Notes: generated from the letters alone by a model not told the origin. A stretch of DNA of 20,110 nt from Deltaproteobacteria bacterium (GCA_024277475.1 JAJRVC010000172.1:1-20110); one strand, 5' to 3'. Counted from the first letter of the stretch, positions 9,201 through 16,173 are shown. Translations and numbers: made by a program.

Positions 9201-9725
9201 GAAAAGTTCTTCGGCGCCATTTTGTAAATCGGACAAAATTTTGCGGAGACTTGCGGTTCCAACCGCCGCACTAAAGAGTGCCTGACCGAGGTCGCCGGAT
9301 TGGTTCAACAGCTCCCGGCCACCCGCAACCAGTCCATCATGATCTATTCCATACAATTTCGTGAATAGGTTCTCATCAATACCAACGGGTAAAAACGGTG
9401 ATAGGACTGAATCGTCAAGGATAGCATCAGTACCCGGTTCTAACAGAGTACCTTTTTTACCCTTTCTTCGTACAAATTCTATTTCTTCGCCGCCTGAAAG
9501 CCTGAGCTTACCGCCAATTCGCAGTTGAGGATTCTTGTGAAGGTAATTGTCGTGAGTGCGCATTGGAATGCCAAACAACCATGCGATGAGGGCTCTTAGC
9601 GAGGTACTTTTGCCCGCTTCATTATCACCGTATATCAGGTGCAGTCCTGAAGCTCCGTCCGATAGAGTCAATGATTTGTCGCTGAAGGGGCCGTATGCAA
9701 TTAAATCAAGCCGATCGATTCTCAT
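6213..9725 (-). CDS. YhaN-like SMC-type AAA ATPase
   Basis: A 1170-aa coiled-coil ATPase of the SbcC/Rad50/YhaN group. The N-terminus MRIDRLDLIAYGPFSD is the typical YhaN opening; Walker A is GDNEAGKST at residues 33-41. Roughly residues 190-1030 are heptad-rich, highly charged coiled coil. The C-terminal ATPase half has the ABC-type signature region DGMSDGTRDQLYLSLRLA and a Walker B (PFVVDDILIGFDD, about residues 1111-1123) followed by LLFTHHRR, the switch His region. No zinc-hook CxxC is visible in the coil, as in YhaN and unlike SbcC. It starts at an ATG overlapping the stop of the phosphoesterase gene by 4 bp (TCAT at 9722-9725), so the two are translated together and should form a DNA end-processing or repair complex in the cytoplasm, with this subunit acting as the ATP-driven clamp. 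The gene is full length. Confidence 0.85.
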   Translation of the reverse strand: MRIDRLDLIAYGPFSDKSLTLSDGASGLHLIYGDNEAGKSTSLRALIAWLFGIPMRTHDNYLHKNPQLRIGGKLRLSGGEEIEFVRRKGKKGTLLEPGTDAILDDSVLSPFLPVGIDENLFTKLYGIDHDGLVAGGRELLNQSGDLGQALFSAAVGTASLRKILSDLQNGAEELFKPRASKKLVNQAISGFKEAQKRIKDASLPVAEWKRLQKALADSLFAIQQVEEEIKGKIKEKSRLDRLNRVKGVLAERRAVMSRIEELGEVLLLPEDFDDKRKIAGEKLQNANETKKKAEAKRSRLKKESETLNVRTELLDNEEAILAIHKELGAVETAIKDRPRQDGKRRLLRNEAEELLKGVRPDTGLDNADQLRPLVHNKKWIAGLAQKHSLLNQKKEKAEATLRDVEDERETIKKDLAEQAQSNLDLSELKAAAAVARKAGDLEQRLADSQKRASDENATCERELSRLGRFSGTIEVLSKVAMPVPETLDTFENYLDQLSEKVRADGRRQKELAAERKQAEQDLKALLLTSDVPTISDLDEARLERNTGWNLIKQKYIEEIDIDNDIAEFVSDSDLPTFYEQKVDIADHVSDRLRLAADQVVKRADLEARIENLKSRHDDITEEIRKANEDREAHQKDWNSIWRPLGVVPGTPREMKQWLLKVDNLIANVQAADRVSGDTKKLAEDCKRLKELVFLQISKFDNSINLQGMSLEGMINICEQRIEQEQAALERRRELEHSLSDTGIRIKRACEELTSIENDQANWALEWGQAIDGLGLKPDVHPEQATEAFEQLLAFFEKLDKSEELRRRIYGIDQVSEKFINKVFVFADSIGFKKDGQEATTIAAQLNHDLNEAREARASLKKIKTQEKEIAEEIEDAEITIQNARDQLASLRNQARVETDDELEAAGESSRKRRELQQKFDALEQELTRNGDGLSIHELEKEAEESDIDAIGGELQRVSSELKELQANRDTLRDQRQTVQNEIKTKDGSALAANAAEEAEQQLATLVYGVEQYLRLQIAALILEQRIEDYRKKNQAPVLARAGELFSRLTLGSYANLRDELDESGKPILLGVRPDDAEVSVDGMSDGTRDQLYLSLRLATLEQHLSKGEPMPFVVDDILIGFDDNRTRICLEVLAELALSTQILLFTHHRRVLELAGEIEAKAGIFKHELH

Positions 9726-11062
9726 TTGGCGCCTCCCGCCGTCAACAACCTGCCAATCAACAGATGTTTGGCCTCATCAACCAACCGCTCGACGGTTTGA
9801 TTTTCATCAAGATTCAAGACGGAGTCAGTACCGAAAGCCTCTGAGGGAATCTTCTGCCTGAGATCGGCAATCACCTCTTTGAGGCCGCTTATTTCGTCCG
9901 GACTATGTGGTGTTGACAATATGTCCTTAAGCAGATTCCCAAATGCGCTATCGTCGGACAACGTGGATTCCATATCGAGTTTACCGACCGCCGCATTTTC
10001 GATTCTCTCGATCCACAAATCATCTCCCGCAATTTCCGCGCCAATTGCCTTGATTTGTTTATCAAATCTTTCTGGAAACGCGGATAGCTCATCCGATAGT
10101 GAGGTTGCCCCCTCAAAACGGATACGCATTGCGACAGGTCGTCCATCTGCTGATGCTCTTTGGTTTTCAATGGACTTTCGAGCGAGTTCAAGTACCTCTC
10201 GCATATCAGCAGTATCTGTTAGATCAACGCTGCACTCGACCCAACGTAAAACATCCAACGGGCATTTCTCAACTGCATTCACAGCACCGTCTGCGACGGT
10301 GACGAGCACACATCCCTTGGCGCCGGCTTCTCGAATATGACGTCCCTGAATACAGCCGGGAAACACGATCCATGGGTCTATGGACACAAATTCCGGCTTG
10401 TGAATGTGCCCCAAGGCCCAATATTGGTAGCCTTTGGAGCGTAAATCATCTACCGAACAGGGGGCATACACGGCATGGCCTTCGCGGCCATCGAGACTGG
10501 TGTGCAACAGGCCAATGTTGAAAATTCCTTTCTCAGCAGCAGCAAACCCTGCTGCAAGATTTTCATCAACATGCTGCGTTCCAAAACTCCGCCCATGAAT
10601 CACAACCGCCAATTCATCCAACCTTATTGTTTCAACCTTGCGAGACGATAAAATCTTCATGTTAGCAGGGTGATCAAGGGCGTTGGTCATTCGATTAGCG
10701 GCATCGTGGTTGCCGGCAACAGCGAAAACAGAGATGTCGTGTCGGCCGAGCCGGCCCAGTTGTCGGCCAAAAAAAATTCCGGTACTATAATCTTTCCAAT
10801 TACCGTCATAAAGATCGCCTGCCAACAAAACGAATGAAACCTTTTCTTCAATGGCCAGATCTACAAGGTTCTCGAAAGCTCTTCGGCATGCATCACGAAT
10901 GGATTCCGCCGGTGCGGACTCATAGCGAGACAGGCCGCGCAATGGGCTGTCCAGATGAACATCGGCTGCGTGAATAAATTTAAACAATTTTTCTTTAATC
11001 GCCTCTCTCCTTATTTTAGGGCGGTGGGTGGGTATTAAAATCAGTTTGACAATCCGCAGCAC
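9722..11062 (-). CDS. YhaO/SbcD-like DNA-repair metallophosphoesterase
   Basis: A calcineurin-like phosphoesterase of the Mre11/SbcD/YhaO family with its metal-binding motifs in order: HAADVHLDSPL (DxH), LLAGDLYDG (GDxxD), AVAGNHD (GNHD), LLHTSLDG and ALGHIHKPE (GHxH). It is expected to be the nuclease subunit that works with the ATPase encoded immediately downstream (4-bp overlap). Start site: the longest frame begins at a GTG at 11062, but the family normally begins within a few residues of FKFIHAADVH. A TTG at 10985-10987 sits exactly there (421 aa). AAGGAG at 11007-11012 lies 19 nt before that TTG, but is ideally placed for an in-frame ATT at 10997-10999. The first 25 residues of the long form overlap an older out-of-frame coding relic, so I favour a start at 10987-10999. 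Confidence 0.85.
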   Translation of the reverse strand: MLRIVKLILIPTHRPKIRREAIKEKLFKFIHAADVHLDSPLRGLSRYESAPAESIRDACRRAFENLVDLAIEEKVSFVLLAGDLYDGNWKDYSTGIFFGRQLGRLGRHDISVFAVAGNHDAANRMTNALDHPANMKILSSRKVETIRLDELAVVIHGRSFGTQHVDENLAAGFAAAEKGIFNIGLLHTSLDGREGHAVYAPCSVDDLRSKGYQYWALGHIHKPEFVSIDPWIVFPGCIQGRHIREAGAKGCVLVTVADGAVNAVEKCPLDVLRWVECSVDLTDTADMREVLELARKSIENQRASADGRPVAMRIRFEGATSLSDELSAFPERFDKQIKAIGAEIAGDDLWIERIENAAVGKLDMESTLSDDSAFGNLLKDILSTPHSPDEISGLKEVIADLRQKIPSEAFGTDSVLNLDENQTVERLVDEAKHLLIGRLLTAGGAK

Positions 11063-11210
11063 TCTTTTTGCGCTTTTTCACAATCCGCCGGGATAGGTCC
11101 TCAAAGCTGCGGGGTCAAATTCCAAGTTTTTCGCATGCTTGGTCAAAGGGGATGCCTTCCATGCAATATTCGGTTTCTAACCTGATGATATTTTTGACTT
11201 TCGAAAATTA
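11016..11210 (-). pseudogene. relic of a helix-turn-helix ORF
   Basis: In one minus-strand frame the translation between a stop at 11208-11210 and a TAA at 11016-11018 reads VKNIIRLETEYCMEGIPFDQ then ACEKLGI, a TGA at 11115-11117, then PRSFEDLSRRIVKKRKKSAA. Reading the TGA as a former sense codon such as TCA (Ser) gives a sensible helix-turn-helix: GxxFxxACxxLGI(S)PRSF. There is no start codon or ribosome site and the 5' part is missing. Its TAA stop lies just before the AAGGAG of the phosphoesterase gene, suggesting it was once the upstream neighbour in the same operon. The family cannot be named. Confidence 0.4.
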
Positions 11211-11461
11211 GCACAATGGGGTGAGTATGACAACTTTTTTACCGAATTATGGAAACACAAGGCTCGCATCTTAACAATTCACAATTCCCCCCTCCGGGTA
11301 TATTAGCCTTCCATGAACCGAATAATTGCAAATCTCCCCTCTTTATTTTCATAGGGGTTTTTAGTGATGGGTCCATGCTTTGTGCTTCAAATACCCCGGC
11401 ACCTATTCCAGCAAGAATTTGACATCCTGCCGCATTTCTAATAATGTCTTTTTAAAATATT
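11211..11461. other. gene-free spacer
   Basis: AT-rich DNA with no credible ORF. It contains a possible terminator-like hairpin (11336-11362) and a TTGACA hexamer at 11419-11424 whose downstream -10 candidates (TAATAAT, TAATGT) are weak or misplaced. Any promoter for the plus-strand gene at 11602 would have to lie here or in the inserted repeat element that follows. Confidence 0.5.
11336..11362 (+). terminator. possible rho-independent terminator
   Basis: CCCCT (11336-11340) and AGGGG (11353-11357) form a 5-bp stem with a 12-nt loop, followed by TTTTT (11358-11362). No plus-strand gene ends just upstream, so its function is doubtful; it may be left over from a lost gene. Confidence 0.25.
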
Positions 11462-11572
11462 TACAATCATGTAAAAAGTCAAAATTCTTGAAATTTTATC
11501 TTACAACCTATTGTAATTATTAAGTATGAAATTTTCATTTTTGTGCTTCTTGAGCCTTTTCGTGGCCATTTC
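11462..11572 (-). repeat. MITE-like element, copy D (inverted orientation)
   Basis: Reverse complement of the same ~110-bp unit found at 14630, 19017 and 19473; it shares blocks such as TTAATAATT-x-CAATAGGTT and AATTTTGACTTTTTAC. Terminal inverted repeats are imperfect (GTAAAAAGTC at one end, CACGAAAAGGC at the other, read inward). Flanking 6-mers are AATATT (11456-11461) and AACATT (11573-11578), one mismatch. The element ends 14 nt before the ribosome binding site of the ABM monooxygenase gene. Confidence 0.75.
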
Positions 11573-11586
11573 AACATTTTACATCC

Positions 11587-11594
11587 AAAGGAGG
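11587..11594 (+). promoter_or_regulatory. strong ribosome binding site of the ABM gene
   Basis: AAAGGAGG, nearly the full anti-16S complement, 7 nt before ATG 11602. It is one of the strongest sites in the window and fixes the start of the 102-aa gene. Confidence 0.85.
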
Positions 11595-11601
11595 AACATC
11601 C

Positions 11602-11910
11602 ATGATTCAGGTAATTGCCACAATTGAGTTAAAGCCGGATTGTCTGGACGAATTTCTGGCTGTCTTACACGAAAATGTCCCGAAGGTAAAAGCTGAAGAA
11701 GGGTGTCTGGCCTATGAACCCTCGGTTGATGTGGATTCCGGTTTGCCTGTTCAGGGTGAAATCCGGCAAAACACCGTCACCTTGGTTGAAGCCTGGGGGA
11801 GTCTGGATGCTCTCCATGCTCACCTGAAAACCCCCCACATGGCCGCTTACCGCGAAGCGGCAAAAGATTACGTGCAGGATGTCAGGCTCCAGGTTTTACG
11901 ACCGGTGTAG
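11602..11910 (+). CDS. ABM-domain monooxygenase (YgiN-like)
   Basis: A 102-aa protein of the antibiotic-biosynthesis-monooxygenase (ABM) ferredoxin-like fold. Typical features are the opening strand MIQVIATIELKPDCLDEFL, the KxEEGCLAYEP segment, TLVEAWGSLDALHAHLKTPHM with the conserved Glu-x-Trp and His residues, and a final strand VRLQVLRPV. Members act as small cofactor-free oxygenases on quinones or related aromatics, or merely bind them; the substrate here is unknown. Full length for the family and expected to be a cytoplasmic dimer. It stands alone on the plus strand between two minus-strand groups, with a MITE-like element filling most of its leader. In an apparent anaerobe, a role in quinone handling or oxygen defence is plausible but unproven. 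Confidence 0.8.
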   Translation: MIQVIATIELKPDCLDEFLAVLHENVPKVKAEEGCLAYEPSVDVDSGLPVQGEIRQNTVTLVEAWGSLDALHAHLKTPHMAAYREAAKDYVQDVRLQVLRPV

Positions 11911-11963
11911 CGGCACGGTTTGATTCGATAAGATGGTTAGGTTTGTTAAAATCGTCAGGAAGG

Positions 11964-12773
11964 TTACTTATTAGCAAACCAGTCAATTAACTGCCTGGCG
12001 ATACTGATTTTAGGGGGAATGTGCGGAAGATTTTGGGCTGAATACCAGGCGGCTTCGATAATTTCGGATTTGTCGACATTGATCCGGCCGCCGGCATAAT
12101 CCGCTATAAATCCAACCATCAGGGAATTCGGAAATGGCCAGGGCTGGCTGCCGAAATAGCGGATATTCTTTACCGTGATACCCACTTCCTCGTTAACTTC
12201 CCTGGCAACGCATTCTTCAAGACTTTCGCCCGGTTCCGCAAATCCGGCAAGCACACTGTAAAAGCCGCTCTTAAAGTTCCGGTTGCTGCCCAGCAGGATT
12301 TGATTGTCTTTGATGACGGCAACGATGATGGCCGGTGAGACACGCGGATAATTAACCAGACGGCAACCCGGGCATATCTTGGCGCGTTCATTGTGCTTGT
12401 CTTCAGTGGCATGGCCACATTTTCCGCAAAATTGATGACTTTGGCTCCAGTCTACCAACTGATTTGCGCGACCCGCCACCCAGATCAATTCTTCTTCCAG
12501 CCGGCCGAAAAGCCGCCGCAAACCTTCAAACGCAAAACCGTCGGTAGCATTGCGATTGTGCGCTAACTCGGCGGCATAACAGGGAAGGTCGTCCAGTGTC
12601 CCCAGAAACTGTTTGTGGATCGGAGAGATATTGAATTTCGCTAAATCCCGGGTGCGGGGTATAAGCTGTCCCGCTTCGCCGGCTTTTATCAACAGCTTGC
12701 CTTCATGAAAAACAAACCACAATGACCGGGCTGATTCAGTTGCCGGCAGGGTGAAATCAGGTTTAAAGGGCAT
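11964..12773 (-). CDS. nudC: NAD(+) diphosphatase / NAD-cap decapping Nudix hydrolase
   Basis: A 269-aa protein with all hallmarks of NudC. It has a four-Cys zinc ribbon (C116-x2-C119 and C134-x2-C137), a complete Nudix box at residues 177-199 in the form G-x5-E-x7-R-E-V-x-E-E-x-G-I, and the family-specific SQPWPFPNS at 209-217. It hydrolyses NAD(H) to NMN(H) and AMP and, in characterised members, removes NAD caps from RNA, in the cytoplasm. The ATG at 12771-12773 follows the TPR gene's stop by 14 nt with only a weak AAGAAG ribosome site, so translation probably depends on the upstream gene. No missing residues seen. The 53 bp to the convergent ABM gene shows no clear terminator. Confidence 0.93.
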   Translation of the reverse strand: MPFKPDFTLPATESARSLWFVFHEGKLLIKAGEAGQLIPRTRDLAKFNISPIHKQFLGTLDDLPCYAAELAHNRNATDGFAFEGLRRLFGRLEEELIWVAGRANQLVDWSQSHQFCGKCGHATEDKHNERAKICPGCRLVNYPRVSPAIIVAVIKDNQILLGSNRNFKSGFYSVLAGFAEPGESLEECVAREVNEEVGITVKNIRYFGSQPWPFPNSLMVGFIADYAGGRINVDKSEIIEAAWYSAQNLPHIPPKISIARQLIDWFANK

Positions 12774-12787
12774 TGGTAAATTCTTCT

Positions 12788-14047
12788 TTATTTTTGACTT
12801 TCGAATTTTTCGGCTATTTGCTGAAACCGACGGGCTTCTTCCACGTTACCCTGAGCTGAATAAATCCGGCTGACTTTTTGATAATATTCGACTGCATTCT
12901 GCGGAACTTCACGGGCCAGGGAAAGATAGAGCTCCAGAACAACGGGCGTATTCAGACCGGAGGTAAAACTGAGATCGGCGAATTTTTGCTTAATGTAAGG
13001 GTCGATACGAGCATGACAGCTGCGGCATTGAGCCATAATCTCGCTGTATAGGTTACGGGCGTTGGCCATTTCGCCTAATGCTTCATGGGTTTTGGCCAGG
13101 GCCCGGGCAATGGATTCATTCCAGTCGTAGGTTTTTAAAAATTCGCGGTAAAACGATTTCGCATCCCCGTATTTTTCCGCCTGAAAAAGGGTTTCGCCCC
13201 GCAGCAGATAACCAGCCACGGATTCCTCCAGGTCCGGCGGCAGAGAAACCAGAAGTTCTTCAGCGAGATCAAAGGCCTTTGTTTCCCAGAAAATTTCGAA
13301 CAGAAGCTGATAGGCCGGCAGAGCATCCGGATGGTATTCCAGAAACGATTCCAGCAGCCGGTGGGCTTCGTCATGTTTGCCAAGATTCAGGTAGGCTGAG
13401 GCCAGCTCCAGGGGGATATAACTTGCCGGATCGGGATGTTCTTCCATGGCTGTACACAAATGCTCTGCCGCTGCTTTAAAATCTCCCCGGTTCAGGGCCT
13501 GGTAGCCGGTTTTAAACGCCTCTCCATAACCCAAGTAGGCGTCTTGAACATCATCGGGCAACGTACCGACAAGCGCAGCGAAATATTCATCATCCTCTTC
13601 CACGTCGGGCGGTTCTTCAATCTGTTCATCTTCATAATCCGGGTGATCATCCTGAATTTCAATATCAGGAAGGTCATTTTCTATGTCTTCGGCCTCAGGG
13701 TCTTCCCTGTTTTGCAGTTGTTGTTCGAGGGTATTTTTTAGCTCCGAATCTTCGGTTAATTCCAGCGCCAAATCGATGTACTGGCGGGCATCGTAATCAT
13801 GGCCGGCTTCCATTAGACTTTCGGCTGTTTGTTGATGTTCAAGCGCCAGGGATTCTTTGCTGGTGCGAATTTTATCCTGGAGGTTCCGCCGGTAGCCGTC
13901 ATCCCGGGGTGACGATTTTTCCAGCCTGTCCAGCGCTCGCTCATACTCCACGATGGCTTTTCCGTAAGCGTTGGCTTCAAAGAGTGCATCTCCTTTTTGC
14001 TCATAGTTTTCAGGGTCTTTCCCTGAAAATATGTCTAGTATTCCCAT
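12788..14047 (-). CDS. TPR-repeat protein with acidic linker
   Basis: A 419-aa cytoplasmic protein without signal peptide. Residues 1-105 form helical hairpins of TPR type (GDALFEANAYGKAIVEYERAL; AESLMEAGHDYDARQYIDLAL). Residues ~112-155 are a strikingly acidic Asp/Glu/Pro linker. From ~175 to the end there are further TPR units (YGEAFKTGYQALNRGDFKAA; LELASAYLNLGKHDEAHRLL; LRGETLFQAEKYGDAKSFY; AKTHEALGEMANARNLY; VSRIYSAQGNVEEARRF). A CRSCH near residue 345 resembles a haem-attachment motif, but the protein is not exported, so this is likely coincidence or a metal/structural pair. Start ATG 14047 has AAGG about 8 nt upstream. It precedes nudC by 14 nt; a scaffold role is inferred and the partner is unknown. 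Confidence 0.75.
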   Translation of the reverse strand: MGILDIFSGKDPENYEQKGDALFEANAYGKAIVEYERALDRLEKSSPRDDGYRRNLQDKIRTSKESLALEHQQTAESLMEAGHDYDARQYIDLALELTEDSELKNTLEQQLQNREDPEAEDIENDLPDIEIQDDHPDYEDEQIEEPPDVEEDDEYFAALVGTLPDDVQDAYLGYGEAFKTGYQALNRGDFKAAAEHLCTAMEEHPDPASYIPLELASAYLNLGKHDEAHRLLESFLEYHPDALPAYQLLFEIFWETKAFDLAEELLVSLPPDLEESVAGYLLRGETLFQAEKYGDAKSFYREFLKTYDWNESIARALAKTHEALGEMANARNLYSEIMAQCRSCHARIDPYIKQKFADLSFTSGLNTPVVLELYLSLAREVPQNAVEYYQKVSRIYSAQGNVEEARRFQQIAEKFESQK

Positions 14048-14131
14048 TTTAGTACCTTAGACATTAAAGAAATATTTCGGGCTTTCAAAATTTCGTGTTT
14101 TCGTGATCAATCCTTTATTGCCTGTCTGCCT

Positions 14132-14491
14132 TCAGGGAACAATGATACGTGAATCAGGCTTTTGAATTTTGGATTGTTCCTGTTCCTGGTATTTCTTGAC
14201 TTCTTCCATCAACTGGTCCATGGCCGCGTGCATCGCCTCAGGAAATTTCTTTATCGCCTGCTGCAGTTCCTTGGCGGCAATGACATTTTGAATCGGAAGG
14301 GGTCCGTTGGGGGTAAGGATACTCGTGTGTCCGACAAAAACGGTTTTACGGGTTTTGTCCTGTGAGCCATCAGCACGCACCGGTGTGAGACGTTTGATGG
14401 TGCCGGCTTTCAGGTCGGTAAATGATTCCTCAAGGTAGAGGTTTGATCGGTCGATGGTGAATTCAAGGTTATCTGGCTGTTCATCTGTCAT
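14132..14491 (-). CDS. small cytoplasmic protein of unknown function
   Basis: 119 aa from the ATG at 14489-14491, chosen over a longer frame (to 14530) because AAAGGAGA sits 9 nt upstream of it. It begins MTDEQPDNLEFTIDRSNLYL, has a central beta-rich part with TVFVGHTSILTPNGPLPIQN and then a charged helix (ELQQAIKKFPEAMHAAMDQL, then MEEVKKYQEQEQSK). No signal peptide, Cys or membrane segment. It lies 84 bp upstream of the TPR gene on the same strand and could share its transcript. I do not recognise the family. Confidence 0.7.
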   Translation of the reverse strand: MTDEQPDNLEFTIDRSNLYLEESFTDLKAGTIKRLTPVRADGSQDKTRKTVFVGHTSILTPNGPLPIQNVIAAKELQQAIKKFPEAMHAAMDQLMEEVKKYQEQEQSKIQKPDSRIIVP

Positions 14492-14629
14492 GAAATTTTC
14501 TCTCCTTTTAACTGATTTTGCCTGTCGCAACGTATCAGATCAGGATCAATAACACAACCGTCTCGCTGATGTCCGGCAGTTGTTCAGGGGTTGATTTGGA
14601 ATGCTGAGGCCTTTGATGGTTGACTATTG
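14492..14629. other. spacer upstream of the small unknown gene
   Basis: Contains no ORF I can support; its minus-strand promoter elements for the 119-aa gene are not obvious. It runs into MITE-like copy A. Confidence 0.35.
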
Positions 14630-14738
14630 ATGTGGCCGCAAAAAGGCACAAAAACCACAAAAATAAAATTTCACACTTAATAATTTCAATAGGTTATTAG
14701 ATAAAAATTCGAAAATTTTGACTTTTTACGAGATTGTC
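14630..14738 (+). repeat. MITE-like element, copy A
   Basis: A 109-bp unit beginning GATGTGGCCGCAAAAAGGC and ending GACTTTTTACGAGATTGTC. The two ends are imperfect inverted repeats (CGCAAAAAGGCACAAAA against CGTAAAAAGTCAAAA). It is flanked by perfect 6-bp direct repeats ACTATT (14624-14629 and 14739-14744). Closest relative is copy C at 19473 (identical first 25 bases and last 19 bases). It lies in the spacer just past the 3' end of the MFS gene. Confidence 0.8.
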
Positions 14739-14750
14739 ACTATTGAACAG

Positions 14751-14771
14751 TCAATAGTCAATTCTCCGCCG
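14751..14771 (+). repeat. left arm of a 21-bp inverted repeat flanking the MFS gene
   Basis: The 21 bases here are the exact reverse complement of 16134-16154; the core is CAATAGTCAATTCTCCGCCG. The arm lies 14 bp past the MFS stop codon. Its first 8 bases also pair with 14739-14746 (ACTATTGA-ACAG-TCAATAGT) as a small hairpin. Confidence 0.75.
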
Positions 14772-14785
14772 TCGGGTGCGGACAG

Positions 14786-15973
14786 TTACTTTTTCGGTAG
14801 CCGAAAAATAAACGGGATACCGATCAAACCCATGGCGGCACTGATTAAATAGGCGGCATGCAGTCCGATGCGATCGGCAATGAAGCCGACCACGACAACC
14901 ACCGCCGATCGGGAGATAAACGATATCATCATAAACAATCCATTGGCTGCCGCCGGACTGTGTTTGGCATGTTCCTGGACCAGGGCCAGCATGACAGGGG
15001 TGGTGGATAAGAGGGTGAATCCGGTAACAAGCAGGGCGGCTATCCGAAACCAACCCCCGGTTGATGAAAAAACGAACAGGCAAATCGGTGCACCGACCAG
15101 AGAAACCAGCAGTGTTTTGCGGCGGCCGAACAGGTCGCTCATGGAGCCGGCCGTCAACACACCAGCCACGCCGGCTATTTGAAACAGCGTCAGAGCCATG
15201 CCGGCCAACCAGAGATTGCCGGTTTCCTGGTTGATGTAGGTCGGCAAAAAAGCGGTCATGGAGGCGTGCATAAACCCGCGAGAAATCAGGATCGCCGTCA
15301 AGGGCCAAAGAATGTAGCGCAACTTGCGCCATGTTTGCAGCGCCGACAAATTACGTTTTGTGTAAACATCGTTAATCGGGACATCGCGAAGTTTTAAGTA
15401 CAGCCAACCGGATGAAATTAAACCAAAAATCATCACCGGATAAAATCCTTCCAGACCAAAAAGGGAAACCCCCGCCACCGCCACCAGGGGACCGATGGTC
15501 CTGGCAAGCTCTCCCCCGGTCATGAAAAAACTCATTCCGCGGCCCTTCTTGGCAGCAGACAGGTGTGCTACCATCACCGGTGCGGGTACATGAAAAATGG
15601 CAACGCTGATGCCGGTGATAAATAAAAGGAGCAGCAAAACGCCGTAACTGGGAGCAATTCCGATGAGGCTCATAAGAACCGCTGTCATGGCGGGAGCCAG
15701 GATAACAAAATAACGGACACTGATGCGGTCGGCCAATACCCCGATGTAGGGGTTCAGTAACGCGGGCAGCTGCATGACCGTTGAGAGAAAACCGGCCTGC
15801 GTCAGGGTTAAGGACAATTTTTCAATCAAAAGGGGTAAAAGTGGCGAGAGAAAGCTGGAATAGACGTCGTGGATAAAATGCCCGACGGAGAGCGCCAGAA
15901 TTTTTCCGGTTTGAAATCGGTTGCTGCGGTCATCCGGCTTTTTGTTTGTTTGTATATCAGGTTTAGATCCCAT
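14786..15973 (-). CDS. MFS exporter, fosmidomycin-resistance (Fsr)-like
   Basis: 395 aa from the ATG at 15971-15973, preferred over the longer frame (to 16066) because GAGGA lies 7-8 nt upstream and the extra 31 residues look non-coding. About 12 hydrophobic segments. The opening ILALSVGHFIHDVYSSFLSP then LLPLLIEKLSLT is typical of the Fsr branch of drug/sugar exporters, as are the loop 2-3 motif GVLADRISVRYFV and the motif after TM7 (SMSDLFGRRKTLL, a G-x-x-x-D-x-x-G-R-R variant). Such proteins export antibiotics or sugar phosphates by proton antiport across the inner membrane; the substrate is not readable from sequence. The gene stands alone, between MITE copy A and the ferredoxin gene, and is flanked by a 21-bp inverted repeat, which hints at mobility or at shared intergenic elements. 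Confidence 0.8.
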   Translation of the reverse strand: MGSKPDIQTNKKPDDRSNRFQTGKILALSVGHFIHDVYSSFLSPLLPLLIEKLSLTLTQAGFLSTVMQLPALLNPYIGVLADRISVRYFVILAPAMTAVLMSLIGIAPSYGVLLLLLFITGISVAIFHVPAPVMVAHLSAAKKGRGMSFFMTGGELARTIGPLVAVAGVSLFGLEGFYPVMIFGLISSGWLYLKLRDVPINDVYTKRNLSALQTWRKLRYILWPLTAILISRGFMHASMTAFLPTYINQETGNLWLAGMALTLFQIAGVAGVLTAGSMSDLFGRRKTLLVSLVGAPICLFVFSSTGGWFRIAALLVTGFTLLSTTPVMLALVQEHAKHSPAAANGLFMMISFISRSAVVVVVGFIADRIGLHAAYLISAAMGLIGIPFIFRLPKK

Positions 15974-16123
15974 TGACGATTCCTCATTAATAACACTGTC
16001 ATTATGGCCATAGATTCTTTTGCGGCAAAGACTATTGCAACTATTATTTTGTCGATGCTCTGTCAACTAAAAAGGTGCCTTGATTATTCTGAAAACAAGC
16101 TTAAATTGGTCTGTATGCGTAAC

Positions 16124-16154
16124 CCGGCTTCGCCGGCGGAGAATTGACTATTGA
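16124..16154 (+). repeat. right arm of the 21-bp inverted repeat plus GC hairpin
   Basis: Positions 16134-16154 are the exact reverse complement of 14751-14771. Overlapping its left side is a GC-rich hairpin CCGGC-TTC-GCCGG at about 16124-16136. The arm ends just before the AAGGAG of the ferredoxin gene, so it lies in that gene's leader; there is no T-run, so it is not a simple terminator. Confidence 0.65.
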
Positions 16155-16173
16155 ATATCTAAGGAGATTGAAA

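Noticed and set aside
13000..13030. CRSCH in the TPR protein as a c-type haem site
   Set aside because: The protein has no signal peptide, so haem attachment in the periplasm is not expected.
14751..15332. 193-codon minus-strand frame overlapping the MFS gene
   Set aside because: Out-of-frame shadow of a clear 12-helix transporter.
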